Under the pieces are notes generated by a model. That model worked only from the letters and a program-made list of their open reading frames with translations, searched no databases and was not told the origin of the DNA. A program made the position numbers and the translations under genes. From positions 79,286,338 to 79,350,337 of the forward strand of contig CM043953.1 of assembly GCA_014529385.2 (NCBI GenBank): DNA of 64,000 nt, given 5' to 3'. The stretch comes from Adiantum capillus-veneris. Its lineage: Eukaryota; Streptophyta; Polypodiopsida; Polypodiales; Pteridaceae. Shown one piece after another: positions 10,200-23,528 of the stretch (within the stretch, counting starts at the first letter, position 1; each line of letters begins with the position of its first letter).

Positions 10200-13115
10200 T
10201 TTGTGCTACAGCCGAAAGCCTGGCTGCCCTGCAAAATACTCAAAAATAGCACATAGCAAGACATAAATGACTAAATCTACGTACTTGCCGACTCGCATAG
10301 CACATAAACACGACGTATGCAAATAGAGAGAGATAGAGAGCGGGAGAGAGCGAGATAGCACGTGTAGACGCACCTCCTAGAGTGGAGTGCTACGCCGGCA
10401 CTGTGAGAGAGGAGGGAGGAGAGAAGAGAAGAAGACACAAGCACTGGGTGCAATCTCCCCCCGTGCAAGAGTGACCATTTCCCTTTTGCACGTATATCAT
10501 TTATAGATTTCTTGAATGGTCAAATTGAGTACAAACTGGCCGGCCGGCCATAAATGGCCAAAGCTCATAAAAGAGCACTTGAATAATAAAATGTACAATG
10601 TATATATTTTCATTCGCATAAGCCTAGCTTGGTCTAGTCTTTTCCACCTGTCATCACAACTGCAATAAATAAGATATCAATTCCATAACATACCTCTCCG
10701 CTGGAAAGCAACTGTCCTCAGTTTGCGAAGATAAAAATCTGCAAACAATACTTGTCAAAAACAATGATTAGAAATCTATAGAAAATAGTAAAAGAAAAAT
10801 CCATAAAATTAGACAACTTATGCCTGCCGTCATCCACATACTACCTATTCTAGTGTCCCATACCACTAGAATAAGCAGTATATGTCATACCCTGATGAAT
10901 CAGGATATCATTGGTCACACTCATCATTGTATAAATCAATTCTCATCAATCTCAAGTTCACTTCCATAAAGACTGTCACGACAGAAAATCATCATATACC
11001 AATTCCAAATCCAAAATATCTTTCCTTTTCTATACCCGAGTTACAGTGGTGGCCAGCCACTGCAGCATGATTTTGTGATTGGTGTTGCCTCATCTGGGGA
11101 GTCTACACCAATAAAACGTACTGCCTAAATCGGAGAATCTGCACTAATGCTGCCTAGGTATAAGTGTAAAAATAATGAATCTGCAATTTATCAATGTGCT
11201 ACCTAAATCGGCGGATGTGCACCAAGATGAGTATCTACACACTACCTAAATCGGCGAATCTGTGTGTCCGTGACCAATGGACTAGACAAGACATAAAAGG
11301 GAAAAGTATGTACTATGTGTGTGACACCATTTTGGAGTATAGCAAGGTTCTTACAAAGTGTTGGTCACTATCCAGAGCACCGTAGCTCACATGAGTATCT
11401 GCATAGCTTATTGACAAATCATCTCAACAAAGAATTCTTTCAATACAATCAGAATCCATGTCCTTAGTAGTGTTGTTTGAGTATTCAGCGTAGAACACAA
11501 TGGAGAGAAATGAAATAAGAAAAGAGGAATGACGTATTTGATGTACCTACCAGGAGGGTAAACTGTATTTGAATATATAGACCATTGTTGGTATATGGAT
11601 GAGGTACAAGTGCTGCAACTCACGTTTTACACCAAAGTATAGTTAACAAAGTCAAAAATGTGGTAATTTTGTGTTAGTAATTTTCAATGAAATAAAAGAA
11701 TATCCTGCCTATCGATTCAATATTAGTGTTTGAGTACACTTTTAGAATGTACAGTGTTGGCAGCTTGACTCGACAATCGAAAAGTTAAAAATAAAGTAAA
11801 CTCGAACACAAATAAAAAGTTATACACAACCTTGCTGAAACTGAAACGTGAGATAGCTTAGCGAGAAGAAAAAAACTCTGTAGGCAAATTAATATCATAG
11901 ATGAATTTGAGTCATAAATAAAGACAGAAACTCATAAGAAAGCAAAGCTGTCTATCGAGCGAGAATATGTAGAGCGGGTGATTGTTATAGAAATTAAAAA
12001 TACTCTTTTATATCCCAATTTTCATGGATGATATATATATATATATATATACCATGAAAATACACCTAGTAATTAAATTGATAGGGAAGTTATGAAATAA
12101 CTGTCTATGTATGAATGGAGTGCCACGAGGGGAAGTAAACTTTTGTACAAAGGAAAATAAGCCAAATTGACAAGGTTTAAAACGCTCGCTTAATTGTCAG
12201 GTCCCTGGATTCAATCTATAAATGAATTGTGGTAATGAAACTTCATTGTGCCACGTCTACACTGACACGGACCATATTGTAATGAATCTTTTAGGGTTGT
12301 CTACAGCTGTTAATACACAAGTTTGAGAGATAGAGATAGAGATAGAGAAAGAGAGAAGACTTAACACTTGACGTGGCCATGAATCCAAGTACAGTAGTAC
12401 GTGAGCACCTCACCGTGGACACCAAAAAGCCATAATAGAATTTTGAATATCAACCCGGCCCCTGGCTTAGGGCTTGGTAATATAGTCTATATCCATCATT
12501 TTACAAAGAAAAATTGAACTTGAAAAAATTATGGATGTGAACAACAACTCCCCGATATGAAAGATCATATAGAACACGCACAACATGTGTGTGTATGTGT
12601 ATTTTAAAAGGTCAAAGAGACCAAACTGAAACTATCTTTGTGGATCTAATCTACTGCTGGGTTTTTTTTCAAAATTATTTATAAATGAATTTAAAGTTAA
12701 AGATTACTAAAACTAAAAGCATAAAATAGCAAGGTGTAAATCATCATCATCACGATCAATGCCCAAGGATGCCTAGGGTTGTGCAAAAAAAGTATTGTAG
12801 CAGCCGCGGTAGAGCTTCGTGAAAGGGCCAGCCACCGGAGGTAGTCGCACTAGGAAGGGGAAGAGAGATGGAGAAATGAAATGTTATATGAATAGTTTAC
12901 AAAAGGCTAGAACTCCATATGAAGCCACAGAGATACAATCTGTGTGAATCTAATCTAATGGCAGGGTACAAATTAAAATGAAGTAAGGTTAAAAACTGGG
13001 AAGCTCTACCCAAACCCTAATTTCTACATCACCCTAATCACAAAGTCCCATATGAGAGAGTCACAATCTTTTGCAAAATTTAGCTGCAGAAAAAGAATGT
13101 TCTAGTTATTCTTTT
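10200..13115. other. No gene seen; AT-rich non-coding DNA
   Basis: Only short ORFs without recognisable motifs are present. Small features are a GA-rich patch near 10325-10440, an (AT)n run near 12033-12050, and GAGATA repeats near 12328-12355. Confidence 0.6.
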
Positions 13116-13121
13116 GGCCTG

Positions 13122-13500
13122 CTTCCCTTCCAAGCATGACTACCAAAATGTTTTCAAGAATTGACCTCCCTCCAATCAATCTTGATTGTGCCTCAAGTAC
13201 CTATTTCCTAAGAAAGGGTAACATTTTAACAGCAATGGCCTTGGCCAACGATTTGTACAAGATCCCCATCATGGTGATGGGTCTCCATTGTGTCAAAGAA
13301 GAGGGAATAGTTTTTCTTTAGGTAGTAGCTTAATGATCCCCTACTTCAACAAGAGGCTCATGCATTGAGTTAGCCAAATGTGGTTTATGGCAGCCGTGAT
13401 CATTGGATGGAGTTTATCCCAAACTCCACCAAAAACCCTTTTGTTAGTCCACATATCTCAGGGGGGATATTTTTTGGCGAGCATTTTTTGGCGCGCGCTT
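13122..13500 (-). pseudogene. LINE reverse-transcriptase fragment, antisense
   Basis: The minus strand encodes SSLTQWRPITMMGILYKSLA and then AKAIAVKMLPFLRK, a stop, and RLIGGRSILENILVV. This matches the first blocks of LINE reverse transcriptases (usual form WRPI-LLN--YKI-AK-LA-R, then Q-GF--GR-I-DNI). Upstream, near 13340-13420, NHIWLTQCMSLL and LLPK fit the preceding region in shifted frames. It has internal stops and frameshifts and no visible ends, so it is a dead fragment. Confidence 0.65.
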
Positions 13501-13554
13501 TTTTGGAATTCGGTGATCAGATTCCAAAAGGATTCTTTCTTCTCTTCTCAACAT

Positions 13555-15930
<2,376 letters not shown>

Positions 15931-15938
15931 TGATCTCT

Positions 15939-15939
15939 T

Positions 15940-15983
<44 letters not shown>

Positions 15984-16047
15984 ACTCTATCCACCTTTGT
16001 TGTAGTCTTTCCAGCTTCACGAATAATCTCTATACAAAACGTTGCTT

Positions 16048-16136
<89 letters not shown>
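15939..16136. repeat. Two (CT)n microsatellites
   Basis: CT runs at about 15941-15979 and 16050-16136, separated by 70 bp of unique sequence. The chromovirus begins 78 bp further on. Confidence 0.95.
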
Positions 16137-16140
<4 letters not shown>

Positions 16141-16213
16141 TCCAGGTATTTTTAGAAGATACCATCTCTAGCACAGACCACTAATAGACAATATTTGGTT
16201 TATGCAAATGTAC

Positions 16214-17805
16214 TGTAACATTTATTGGGCTAAAATCCTTTGTGTAGCGGAATTTAGCATGAACATAGTGGGCATTTCATTAGAGTTGATTTCTAATGAG
16301 AATTACAAGAGTGCTTGGGTGGAGAGAGCAACAAAAAGCATAACACCTAGTTAGATAGCATCGACAATACTTTCAAAAGAGAGAGCAATTAAGCTATTGA
16401 CAACAGTTGAGGACCGGATTTGCATGGAGCCGGTCCCCCCTCCAAAAGGCTTTGTATTATGGTTTCTCCCATCAAGAGAGACATTGTACAATACAATTCT
16501 TTGTGTTCCTTCAAGACTAGCTAGTGCAATGAAGATGGAAGCTTCATACACCAAGCAAAACACTTAATCAAACACAACTTGAATTATCCCCGTTCTCAGA
16601 CCCAAGACCTCACACACCTTCGAAGATGGTGAGAGCTAGCAGGGTATGAGAGTAGATTGAGAGGAAAAAGAAGTATCTTACGAGAAAGAAGTACATCTCC
16701 TCACATAATCACTCATATTAGCATAGCTTAGCTTAGTAATTAGCTTGGTAGAGAAGATGAGCATGCATTGAAGCTTGGCTCTTGGTTGGATTTGCATCCA
16801 CATGCCAAGAGAGTGTTGATGTAGGCTTCTATCTCACAAGCTTGGAGTAGGTGATGAGCTCTCCATTAAAGCTTGGGAGGAGATAGAGTATTTTCCCTTC
16901 ACACATGGTCAAGTGTGAGAGTGTGTGTGTCAATGCCAAGCAAAAATCAGCCCCCCCCCTCTCTTGGGCGAGCCCTAGCTGCTAAGTAAGTCTGGCTTTT
17001 GCCTCATTGGACCTCCCCAGGTCAAGCCAATAGGGATTAAGCAGCATAAGTGATAGCCTTCTGACATGTGTCCCCCTTTCCCCTTTTGTGAGAGCTTTAG
17101 GTAATTAAATAATTAAACTAAACTCTCATTGGACCCCTTTGCCTCCTGGCCAATAGGAATCAGGCAAGCCATGGGGCTCCTGAATGCTCATTGGACCCCT
17201 TGGGAGACTGCCCAATAGTCTTCTAGGACACTTAATTCTTATTGGTTTCTTTTATTAAATGTTTTTAAATTAATTAAACTAGATTTACTCTAGCTTAATT
17301 CTCATTGGTCCACTTCAAGGGTCTTCCAATAGGAATTGGGCACACCTTGTGGGCATCTGGCCTAGGGAGCTGACATGTGTCCCTCATTCCCTTTGTGTAA
17401 AGGGAGCCTGTGTGTGTGTGTGTGTGGCTTTCTCTCTCATCCCCTAGCTTTGGGGCTCGCCCCCTCCCATGTAGGGATATGCAAAGACTTTTAGGGCACA
17501 CACTAAGCATCCAATTTTCCCTAGGGTTGACCTTTGGACACAACCTTTGAATTTTGGAACCTTAGCATTTTGGAAGTCTTAATGGGCTGAACCTTAGGGT
17601 CTTTTTGGCCCATTGTTTCACATGGCTCTTTTGCAGATGGCCCCCCCTTTGGATCCCTATTTTCCCTCCTTTGGATCCCTACTGTGGCCGGTCTGCTAAC
17701 TTAACCCATATTCTAGCTTTTTCTCCCTTGGCACTTCCCCACATTAAATGATCAGTTTAATATGAGAAAATCATTTAGGAGAATTAGATATTGATTATTA
17801 TGACA
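16214..17805 (-). repeat. 3' LTR of the chromovirus
   Basis: Reads TGTCATAATAATC...TGTTACA on the minus strand and is 1,592 bp long. It nearly matches the copy at 23529-25119; most differences cluster in the first 100 bp of plus coordinates. A 70-codon ORF (16351-16563, minus) is identical in both LTRs. Confidence 0.95.
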
Positions 17806-17806
17806 T

Positions 17807-17820
17807 TACCTCTCTCTTGA
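17807..17820 (-). other. Polypurine tract of the chromovirus
   Basis: The minus strand reads CAAGAGAGAGGTAA immediately before the 3' LTR, the place where plus-strand DNA synthesis starts in this class. Confidence 0.7.
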
Positions 17821-18161
17821 AATCATAGTCGTCCTCGACTATGGTGTAGAGAAGATAAAGCATACGCATGAGTCCTTTTCTTAGCGGGTAGAGGATCCCT
17901 ATGTTACCCTACGACATCATTCCATAATGGATGACTAGTCCATTTGGCGCTTGAGAGCCTAAGGCTGCCGCAAGCATGTCTGCACATTAGTCCTATCAGT
18001 CTTCCATAGTAGAGTGACAAGCTCTACTTGGTGTTTGGGAGACGTCGTCTCCGCAAACTTGATCTAAGCATGCATACTACTTCATTTTTGTGCACAAATA
18101 AAGAAAAAGGAGTCTTATAAGACAAAAATTTTTGTTCATTTTTAACATTTTGTACATTTGC

Positions 18162-21100
18162 TTACTCTTGGGAAGCATTGTAAGCATTGACAAGGTTTAG
18201 GTTATCCTTTAATTGTATGCCTTGCATCCATCTAGCATCTTCAAAAGGATAATTCTTAAACTTAATAAGATATCGTCTGATAGTCTTACCGCCTCTTAAT
18301 ACCTTGTCTTCATGTCGGAGAATGGACTCGGGCTGCAGCACCTCTTCGTGGTCCTCGATCTCCGGTGGGTCTTCAATAGTTGGTTCTTGAGGTGGCTCTC
18401 CTTTGTAAGGCTTTAAGAGGCTCACATGAAAAGCATTGTGTATGAGCCAATGATTGGGCAACTTAAGTTGATAGTCCATCTCATTGATTGGCCTAAGAAT
18501 CTGGAAGGGACCATAGTACCTTTTTGCTAGTTTAGCATAGTACTTTTGGTGGCCCGTAGGATTCTTGCCCGTAGTGTGCCTTAATCGAGCCTTGGGAAAC
18601 TTTAACAAGACCCAATCGTTTTCTTTAAAGGCTTGGGCTCTTCTGTGCTTGTCAGCAGCAGCCTTTTGCCTTTGCTGTGAGATAGAGATAGCATCCTTAA
18701 TCTTTTGGAAAGATTCTTGTAGGTCTCGGCTATACTCATCTGCAGCGAAGATCTTCCCATGTACCTTAAGTAGCAAGGGACTTTTTGATCTTCCCTCAAT
18801 TACCTCGAAAGGTGCTTTTCCTGTAGAAGTATGTACAGTGTTATTGTAAGCATACTCTACTAAGGGTAAGTACTTCTCCCATTGGGATCTTTGATCTACT
18901 TCCGTTACATAGGCTTTTAGTAGATCGAGAATAGTTAGGTTAGCTATTTCACTTTGGCCATCAGTTTGTGGATGATAGGCCGAAGAGAAGTTTAGCCTTG
19001 TTCCTAAATTCTCAAAGAGACCCTTCCAGAAATTACTGGTCATTCTAGGATCTCTATCCGACACTATGGACATTGGCAAGCCATGGTACTTGAAAATTTG
19101 TGAAATGAAGAGGGTTGCCATTTGATGGGCTTTGATAGTCTTTTTGACAGGTATAAAATGAGCTTGTTTACTGAACCTGTCTACTATCGTCCATATTCCC
19201 GTATTCCCATGGATAGACTTAGGCAATCCAAAGATAAAATCCATGGATATGCTCTCCCACGGTGAATTAGGGATTGGCAAGGGTTGAAGCAATCCAAGTT
19301 GCTTCCCTCTATCAAATTTTGTCTTTTGACATACCACACATTTGGAAACATACTCATGTATGTTCACTTTCATGGTAGGCCAATAGAAATATGTTTCAAT
19401 TCCCTTTAGGGTAGACTGAATCCCTCTATGCCCCGCATATGGGGGAGCATGAGATTCATACATTACTTTCTCACGTAGTGAGTTAGTAACGCATAGTCTA
19501 TTGCCATAGAGAAGATAACCATCTTGTAAAGTAAATGGTTCTTCTTTCTTCCCTAATGCAAGGGCTGAAATCACATCTCTAAAATCGGGATCAATAGCAT
19601 ACTCATCTATCATTAAAGATAGATCATTGTGAGTTGCTATGGAAACCGCATTCACTCTCGGTCGTCTTGAGAGTGCATCGGCTACTTGATTATGCTTGCC
19701 AGCAATGTGAGCAATATGAAAATGAAATTGCGAAAGGAAATTTGCCCACCTCATTTGTTTGTCGGAGAGCTTGGTCTGCGTCATGAAGTACTTAAGACTT
19801 TGGTGATCCGTTCGCAGAATGAAAGGAGTCCCCAATAAATAGTGCTTCCATGAGTCTAAGGCATGTAGAACTGCAAGGAGTTCTTTTTCGTATATGCCTA
19901 GAGCTTGCTCAACAGGGTCGAGCCTTCGACTCTCATAGCCTATGGCGTGCCCTTCTTGGAGCAGAACAGCCCCAAGGCAATCACCACAAGCATCACATTG
20001 GACCTCAAATGGTTTTGAGAGATCCGGTAGTGTAAGCACAGGTTGAGAGATAAGCTTTTCTTTAAGCTTTTCGAAAGCATTGTTCTCCTTAGCAGACCAC
20101 GTATACCTAACATTTTTCTTTGTTAGGTCATGTAATGGTCCCGCAATTTGTGAGAACTTTTCTATGAAGCGTCTATAGTATGCACACATACCTATAAAGC
20201 TTCTTAGTTCATGAAGATTCCTTGGTTTAGGCCATCCTTTTATTACCTCTAACTTGGATGGATCCATTTGGATTCCATCTTGAGAGATAATGTGACCTAA
20301 ATATTGAATCTCTTGCAAGAAAAATTCACTTTTCTTTCGATTAACATAAAGTTTATTCTCTCTTAAAACTTGAAATATTACCTGGAGGTGTTGCTTGTGT
20401 TCCTCTAATGAATTAGAGTAGATGATAATATCATCAAAGAACACTCCAGTGAAGGTTCGATGAGGTCTGAACAGCTTCTCCATCAAGCGGTTAAATGTGG
20501 CTGGTGCATTAGTCAAGCCAAAAGGCATGACAATGTATTCGTAAAGACCAAATGTAGTACGAAATGCGGTCTTTACAATGTCTTGATCAACTATCCTTAT
20601 TTGATGATAGCCACTTTTTAGGTCAATCCTACTGAAGTAGGTCGATCCTTGTAGCTTATCAAATAGGTCTTCTACCCGTGGAACGGGAAACCTATTCTTG
20701 ATAGTGATCCTATTTAGTGCTCTATAGTCGACACACATACGATATGTGCCGTCTTTCTTTTGCACTAATAGCACAGGTGAGCAAAATGGAGATGAGCTAG
20801 GCCTAACCATGCCCTTCTCAATTAACTCATGCACTTGCCGCATAATCTCCTCTTGTTGAGCTTGAGAAACTCTATAAGGAGGTTTGTTAGGCGGTGAACT
20901 TCCTGGAAGAAGTTCAATTGCATGGTCGTCATTACCTCGTTTAGGAGGTAGCTCACAAGGGATGTCGTCAATAAAGACATCTTGAAACCCCTTGAGAAAA
21001 TTGGATAACTCTAATTCCTTTTGGTTGCTTTTATTTTCTTTTGCTAAAGCATTAGGTTCATTTTGAGAATCTTTAACAAAAATCATGTACACGGAAATAG

Positions 21101-23111
21101 AGCTCTTTATTGACTTGTTGAAAGCTGGTGTATGTACAATGGGGATGGTGTTACCCATCTCCCTAGCATCTATATACATGTCCTTTTCCCTGAACTTAAA
21201 GGAGATTCTCCTTTCAGGAAATTTAACATGGGCAGCCAGACGGTCAAACCATGGTGCCCCTAGGATTACATCCTCATGCTTGAGAGGAGAGATAAAGAAG
21301 TCCTCTTTGTCCACATAGCCTTGGACATGAAGCCTCAATTTCCCGATTAAGGGAGTGACTGAAGCTTCTTGCCCCTTGAAGGCACTGTCTGCGGGTAGGA
21401 TATCTCCCATCTCGTAGGATTGTATGCCTAGCTTGGTGGCTAACTCCATAGATATAAAATTGTGAGTAGAACCAGGGTCAAAGAGAATAAAAGCATCATG
21501 TTCTCTTACCTTTCCCCAAGCATGGCATAGAGGAGATCCTTTGTGGTGAGTTTGGTGAATCTCCTCCTCTTGGATTTCAACCAAAGAAGCTCTAGGAGGA
21601 TCTTGGCGGTTGTTCTTTTGGGGACAAGCGCGGTACGCATGCCCTTGTTCGCCGCACTTGAAACACCGGTTATCTTTACGATAACGCTCAAGCTCTTCAG
21701 GAGAGAGTTTATTCTTTCCTTTGTAAACTCCCTTCTCTTTAGCTTTGTTGGAATTGCCCTTAGGAGACTTTTGGACATTGTCCTTCCCCTTAGGCTCATT
21801 GGAACCCTTGTTTTCCGGGGGCTTATTATTTCTTTTACCCCCCGTTTGGAAATTGATTCGCGAGGCCACCATAGTATGGTGTATTACCGCCGATATGGTA
21901 CGTGGCCTTTGGGAGTTGACATACTCCGCCATTTCTTCGGTTAAGCCCGCACAAAATTGTTGCTTTTGCTCTCCAAAATCCAACTTTTTGAAGACAGTGG
22001 CTTTGAGTTGTAGGTCCCAAAACTTGTCTACATATTTGTGGATGGATTCATTGGGAGAGAGCTTTAAGCTTCGCCATTCGGTGAGTACTTTGTCTTTGGC
22101 ATCGGTGGCCAAAAACTGCTTCATAATGGAAGCTCTTAAAGCCTTCCATGTTCGTGGAGCTTCACCGTTGGCTCGTAGGCTAGACCACCATTGTCTGGCG
22201 GACTTTTGAAAGTGCATAGCTACATGGCGTAGCTTAGAGGACTCCGTGAAGCCCTCATCTCCAAACGCCGCATCGAATTGCTGGATAAAGGCCAAAACTT
22301 TGTCTGTAGCACCGAAGGTGCCATCATAGGTAAGGAAAGAGATGCTCTTCCCTCCCTCTTTGAATTTCTTCAGCTTGGACGACCTCTTCCATGCGGCATA
22401 GGATTTCCTATGGCCTCTTCTTTTTGATGGTTCAAAAGTTGCACCATCACTTTCTTCAGAAGATGAAGAATTTGAAGAAGGTGGAGAAGAGGGTGACCTC
22501 TTTCTCGCCTTTTTCTTGTCTTGATCTTTGTCGTCTTCACCATAGCTTTCATAAGAGGAAGAGGATGAAGAAGATGGAGAAGAGGGTGTCCTCTTTCTCG
22601 CCTTTTTCTTCTCTTGCTTTTTATCATCCCTCTTTGAATTATGGCGTGGAGAAGAGTGTGATGGTCTTCTCCGCTTTGGTGGTGATGGAGAGCGTTTAGC
22701 CCGCCGTCTTCGTGGAGCCATCTCCGCCGAGGTGGCGGGAGACTCGCTTCTTTCTCGTTCCTTCGGTGGAGGCTCTTGAGTTCTCCTTTGGGAAGGAGAT
22801 GCATCATCAAGAAGTAAGTTCTTGAGCCCTTCATATGGATTCTCTTCTTCTTCCCGAATCGGAGAGAGACCTCTTTTGGTAGTCTCACAAGGAGGCTTCC
22901 TAGGTGTTCTCTCGTCATGGTGATGAGCTTGGAGAATCCCGTGAGCACGGAGCTGCCGTTGCACTTCACTTTGGAGAGATGGATTGCCCATGGCTTGTTG
23001 AAGCCTAGAAACAAGATAATTAACAAGCATTGAAGCATCATTAGTAGCTTGCTCATGAGCAAAATCAAAGTTATCAACATTAATTTCACTCTCTTTAATA
23101 TTGTCAGCCAT
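18162..23111 (-). CDS. Gag-Pol polyprotein of a chromovirus, 1,649 residues, intact
   Basis: One uninterrupted frame carries all functions needed for retrotransposition. Residues 120-250 are Arg/Ser/Lys rich, with two similar KKARKR-SPSSP blocks. The gag core (RQWWSSL, residues 307-313) is followed by a CCHC knuckle at 483-496. The protease motif is DPGS at 545-548 (usual D-S/T-G is altered). Reverse transcriptase spans about 750-950 with the active site FFDD at 891-894 in place of YxDD; RNase H spans about 1035-1150 with TDHQSL. Integrase has the HHCC zinc site H1221, H1228, C1258, C1261 and the triad D1291, D1352, E1388, with 60 and 35 residues between. A chromodomain lies at about 1595-1640 (RRYLIKFKNYP, then W); in chromoviruses it targets integration to heterochromatin. 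The first ATG of the open frame is used as start. Confidence 0.95.
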   Translation of the reverse strand: MADNIKESEINVDNFDFAHEQATNDASMLVNYLVSRLQQAMGNPSLQSEVQRQLRAHGILQAHHHDERTPRKPPCETTKRGLSPIREEEENPYEGLKNLLLDDASPSQRRTQEPPPKERERSESPATSAEMAPRRRRAKRSPSPPKRRRPSHSSPRHNSKRDDKKQEKKKARKRTPSSPSSSSSSSYESYGEDDKDQDKKKARKRSPSSPPSSNSSSSEESDGATFEPSKRRGHRKSYAAWKRSSKLKKFKEGGKSISFLTYDGTFGATDKVLAFIQQFDAAFGDEGFTESSKLRHVAMHFQKSARQWWSSLRANGEAPRTWKALRASIMKQFLATDAKDKVLTEWRSLKLSPNESIHKYVDKFWDLQLKATVFKKLDFGEQKQQFCAGLTEEMAEYVNSQRPRTISAVIHHTMVASRINFQTGGKRNNKPPENKGSNEPKGKDNVQKSPKGNSNKAKEKGVYKGKNKLSPEELERYRKDNRCFKCGEQGHAYRACPQKNNRQDPPRASLVEIQEEEIHQTHHKGSPLCHAWGKVREHDAFILFDPGSTHNFISMELATKLGIQSYEMGDILPADSAFKGQEASVTPLIGKLRLHVQGYVDKEDFFISPLKHEDVILGAPWFDRLAAHVKFPERRISFKFREKDMYIDAREMGNTIPIVHTPAFNKSIKSSISVYMIFVKDSQNEPNALAKENKSNQKELELSNFLKGFQDVFIDDIPCELPPKRGNDDHAIELLPGSSPPNKPPYRVSQAQQEEIMRQVHELIEKGMVRPSSSPFCSPVLLVQKKDGTYRMCVDYRALNRITIKNRFPVPRVEDLFDKLQGSTYFSRIDLKSGYHQIRIVDQDIVKTAFRTTFGLYEYIVMPFGLTNAPATFNRLMEKLFRPHRTFTGVFFDDIIIYSNSLEEHKQHLQVIFQVLRENKLYVNRKKSEFFLQEIQYLGHIISQDGIQMDPSKLEVIKGWPKPRNLHELRSFIGMCAYYRRFIEKFSQIAGPLHDLTKKNVRYTWSAKENNAFEKLKEKLISQPVLTLPDLSKPFEVQCDACGDCLGAVLLQEGHAIGYESRRLDPVEQALGIYEKELLAVLHALDSWKHYLLGTPFILRTDHQSLKYFMTQTKLSDKQMRWANFLSQFHFHIAHIAGKHNQVADALSRRPRVNAVSIATHNDLSLMIDEYAIDPDFRDVISALALGKKEEPFTLQDGYLLYGNRLCVTNSLREKVMYESHAPPYAGHRGIQSTLKGIETYFYWPTMKVNIHEYVSKCVVCQKTKFDRGKQLGLLQPLPIPNSPWESISMDFIFGLPKSIHGNTGIWTIVDRFSKQAHFIPVKKTIKAHQMATLFISQIFKYHGLPMSIVSDRDPRMTSNFWKGLFENLGTRLNFSSAYHPQTDGQSEIANLTILDLLKAYVTEVDQRSQWEKYLPLVEYAYNNTVHTSTGKAPFEVIEGRSKSPLLLKVHGKIFAADEYSRDLQESFQKIKDAISISQQRQKAAADKHRRAQAFKENDWVLLKFPKARLRHTTGKNPTGHQKYYAKLAKRYYGPFQILRPINEMDYQLKLPNHWLIHNAFHVSLLKPYKGEPPQEPTIEDPPEIEDHEEVLQPESILRHEDKVLRGGKTIRRYLIKFKNYPFEDARWMQGIQLKDNLNLVNAYNASQE

Positions 23112-23510
23112 TCTAACAACTTTTAGGTGTAAACTTTTTAGGTGTACTTTGGCACTTCAAGCCCTAGTTGCTACTCCTCTTTACCCCTTTAGAAAAAGCA
23201 CTCAAGCTACTGTACCCGCGGCTCGAATACCATTAATTGCAAGGAATAGAAGAGAGGGTCTTTCGACACCAAAACAGCACCGGCTCCTGTCAAGCTTCTA
23301 ATAGCTCAATAGTGGTTAAGCCGTAGGCAAGCCCCGTAGGACTCCACTATTAAGACCATAGCTCTCGACGGTGATGCCCCGTTAACTGCACAAAGGCAGG
23401 CGCACTGCAAGGCTGAAAAATCCCTATTCTACTTACTCACAGGCAATTAATAATACCAACCATTTGTAGCTAGCTTGAGGACCTCCCTTCTTGAGCAAGA
23501 AAAGAGAAAC
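23112..23510 (-). other. Chromovirus untranslated leader
   Basis: About 400 bp between primer-binding site and gag start, with no ORF of note on the element strand. Confidence 0.7.
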
Positions 23511-23515
23511 CTTGA

Positions 23516-23527
23516 GCTCTGATACCA
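23516..23527 (-). other. Primer-binding site, initiator tRNA-Met
   Basis: The minus strand reads TGGTATCAGAGC directly inside the 5' LTR, complementary to the 3' end of plant initiator tRNA-Met. Confidence 0.9.
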
Positions 23528-23528
23528 A

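Noticed and set aside
21543-22209. Plus-strand ORFs of 100-154 codons over the retroelement gag
   Set aside because: Antisense shadows of the intact gag-pol frame.
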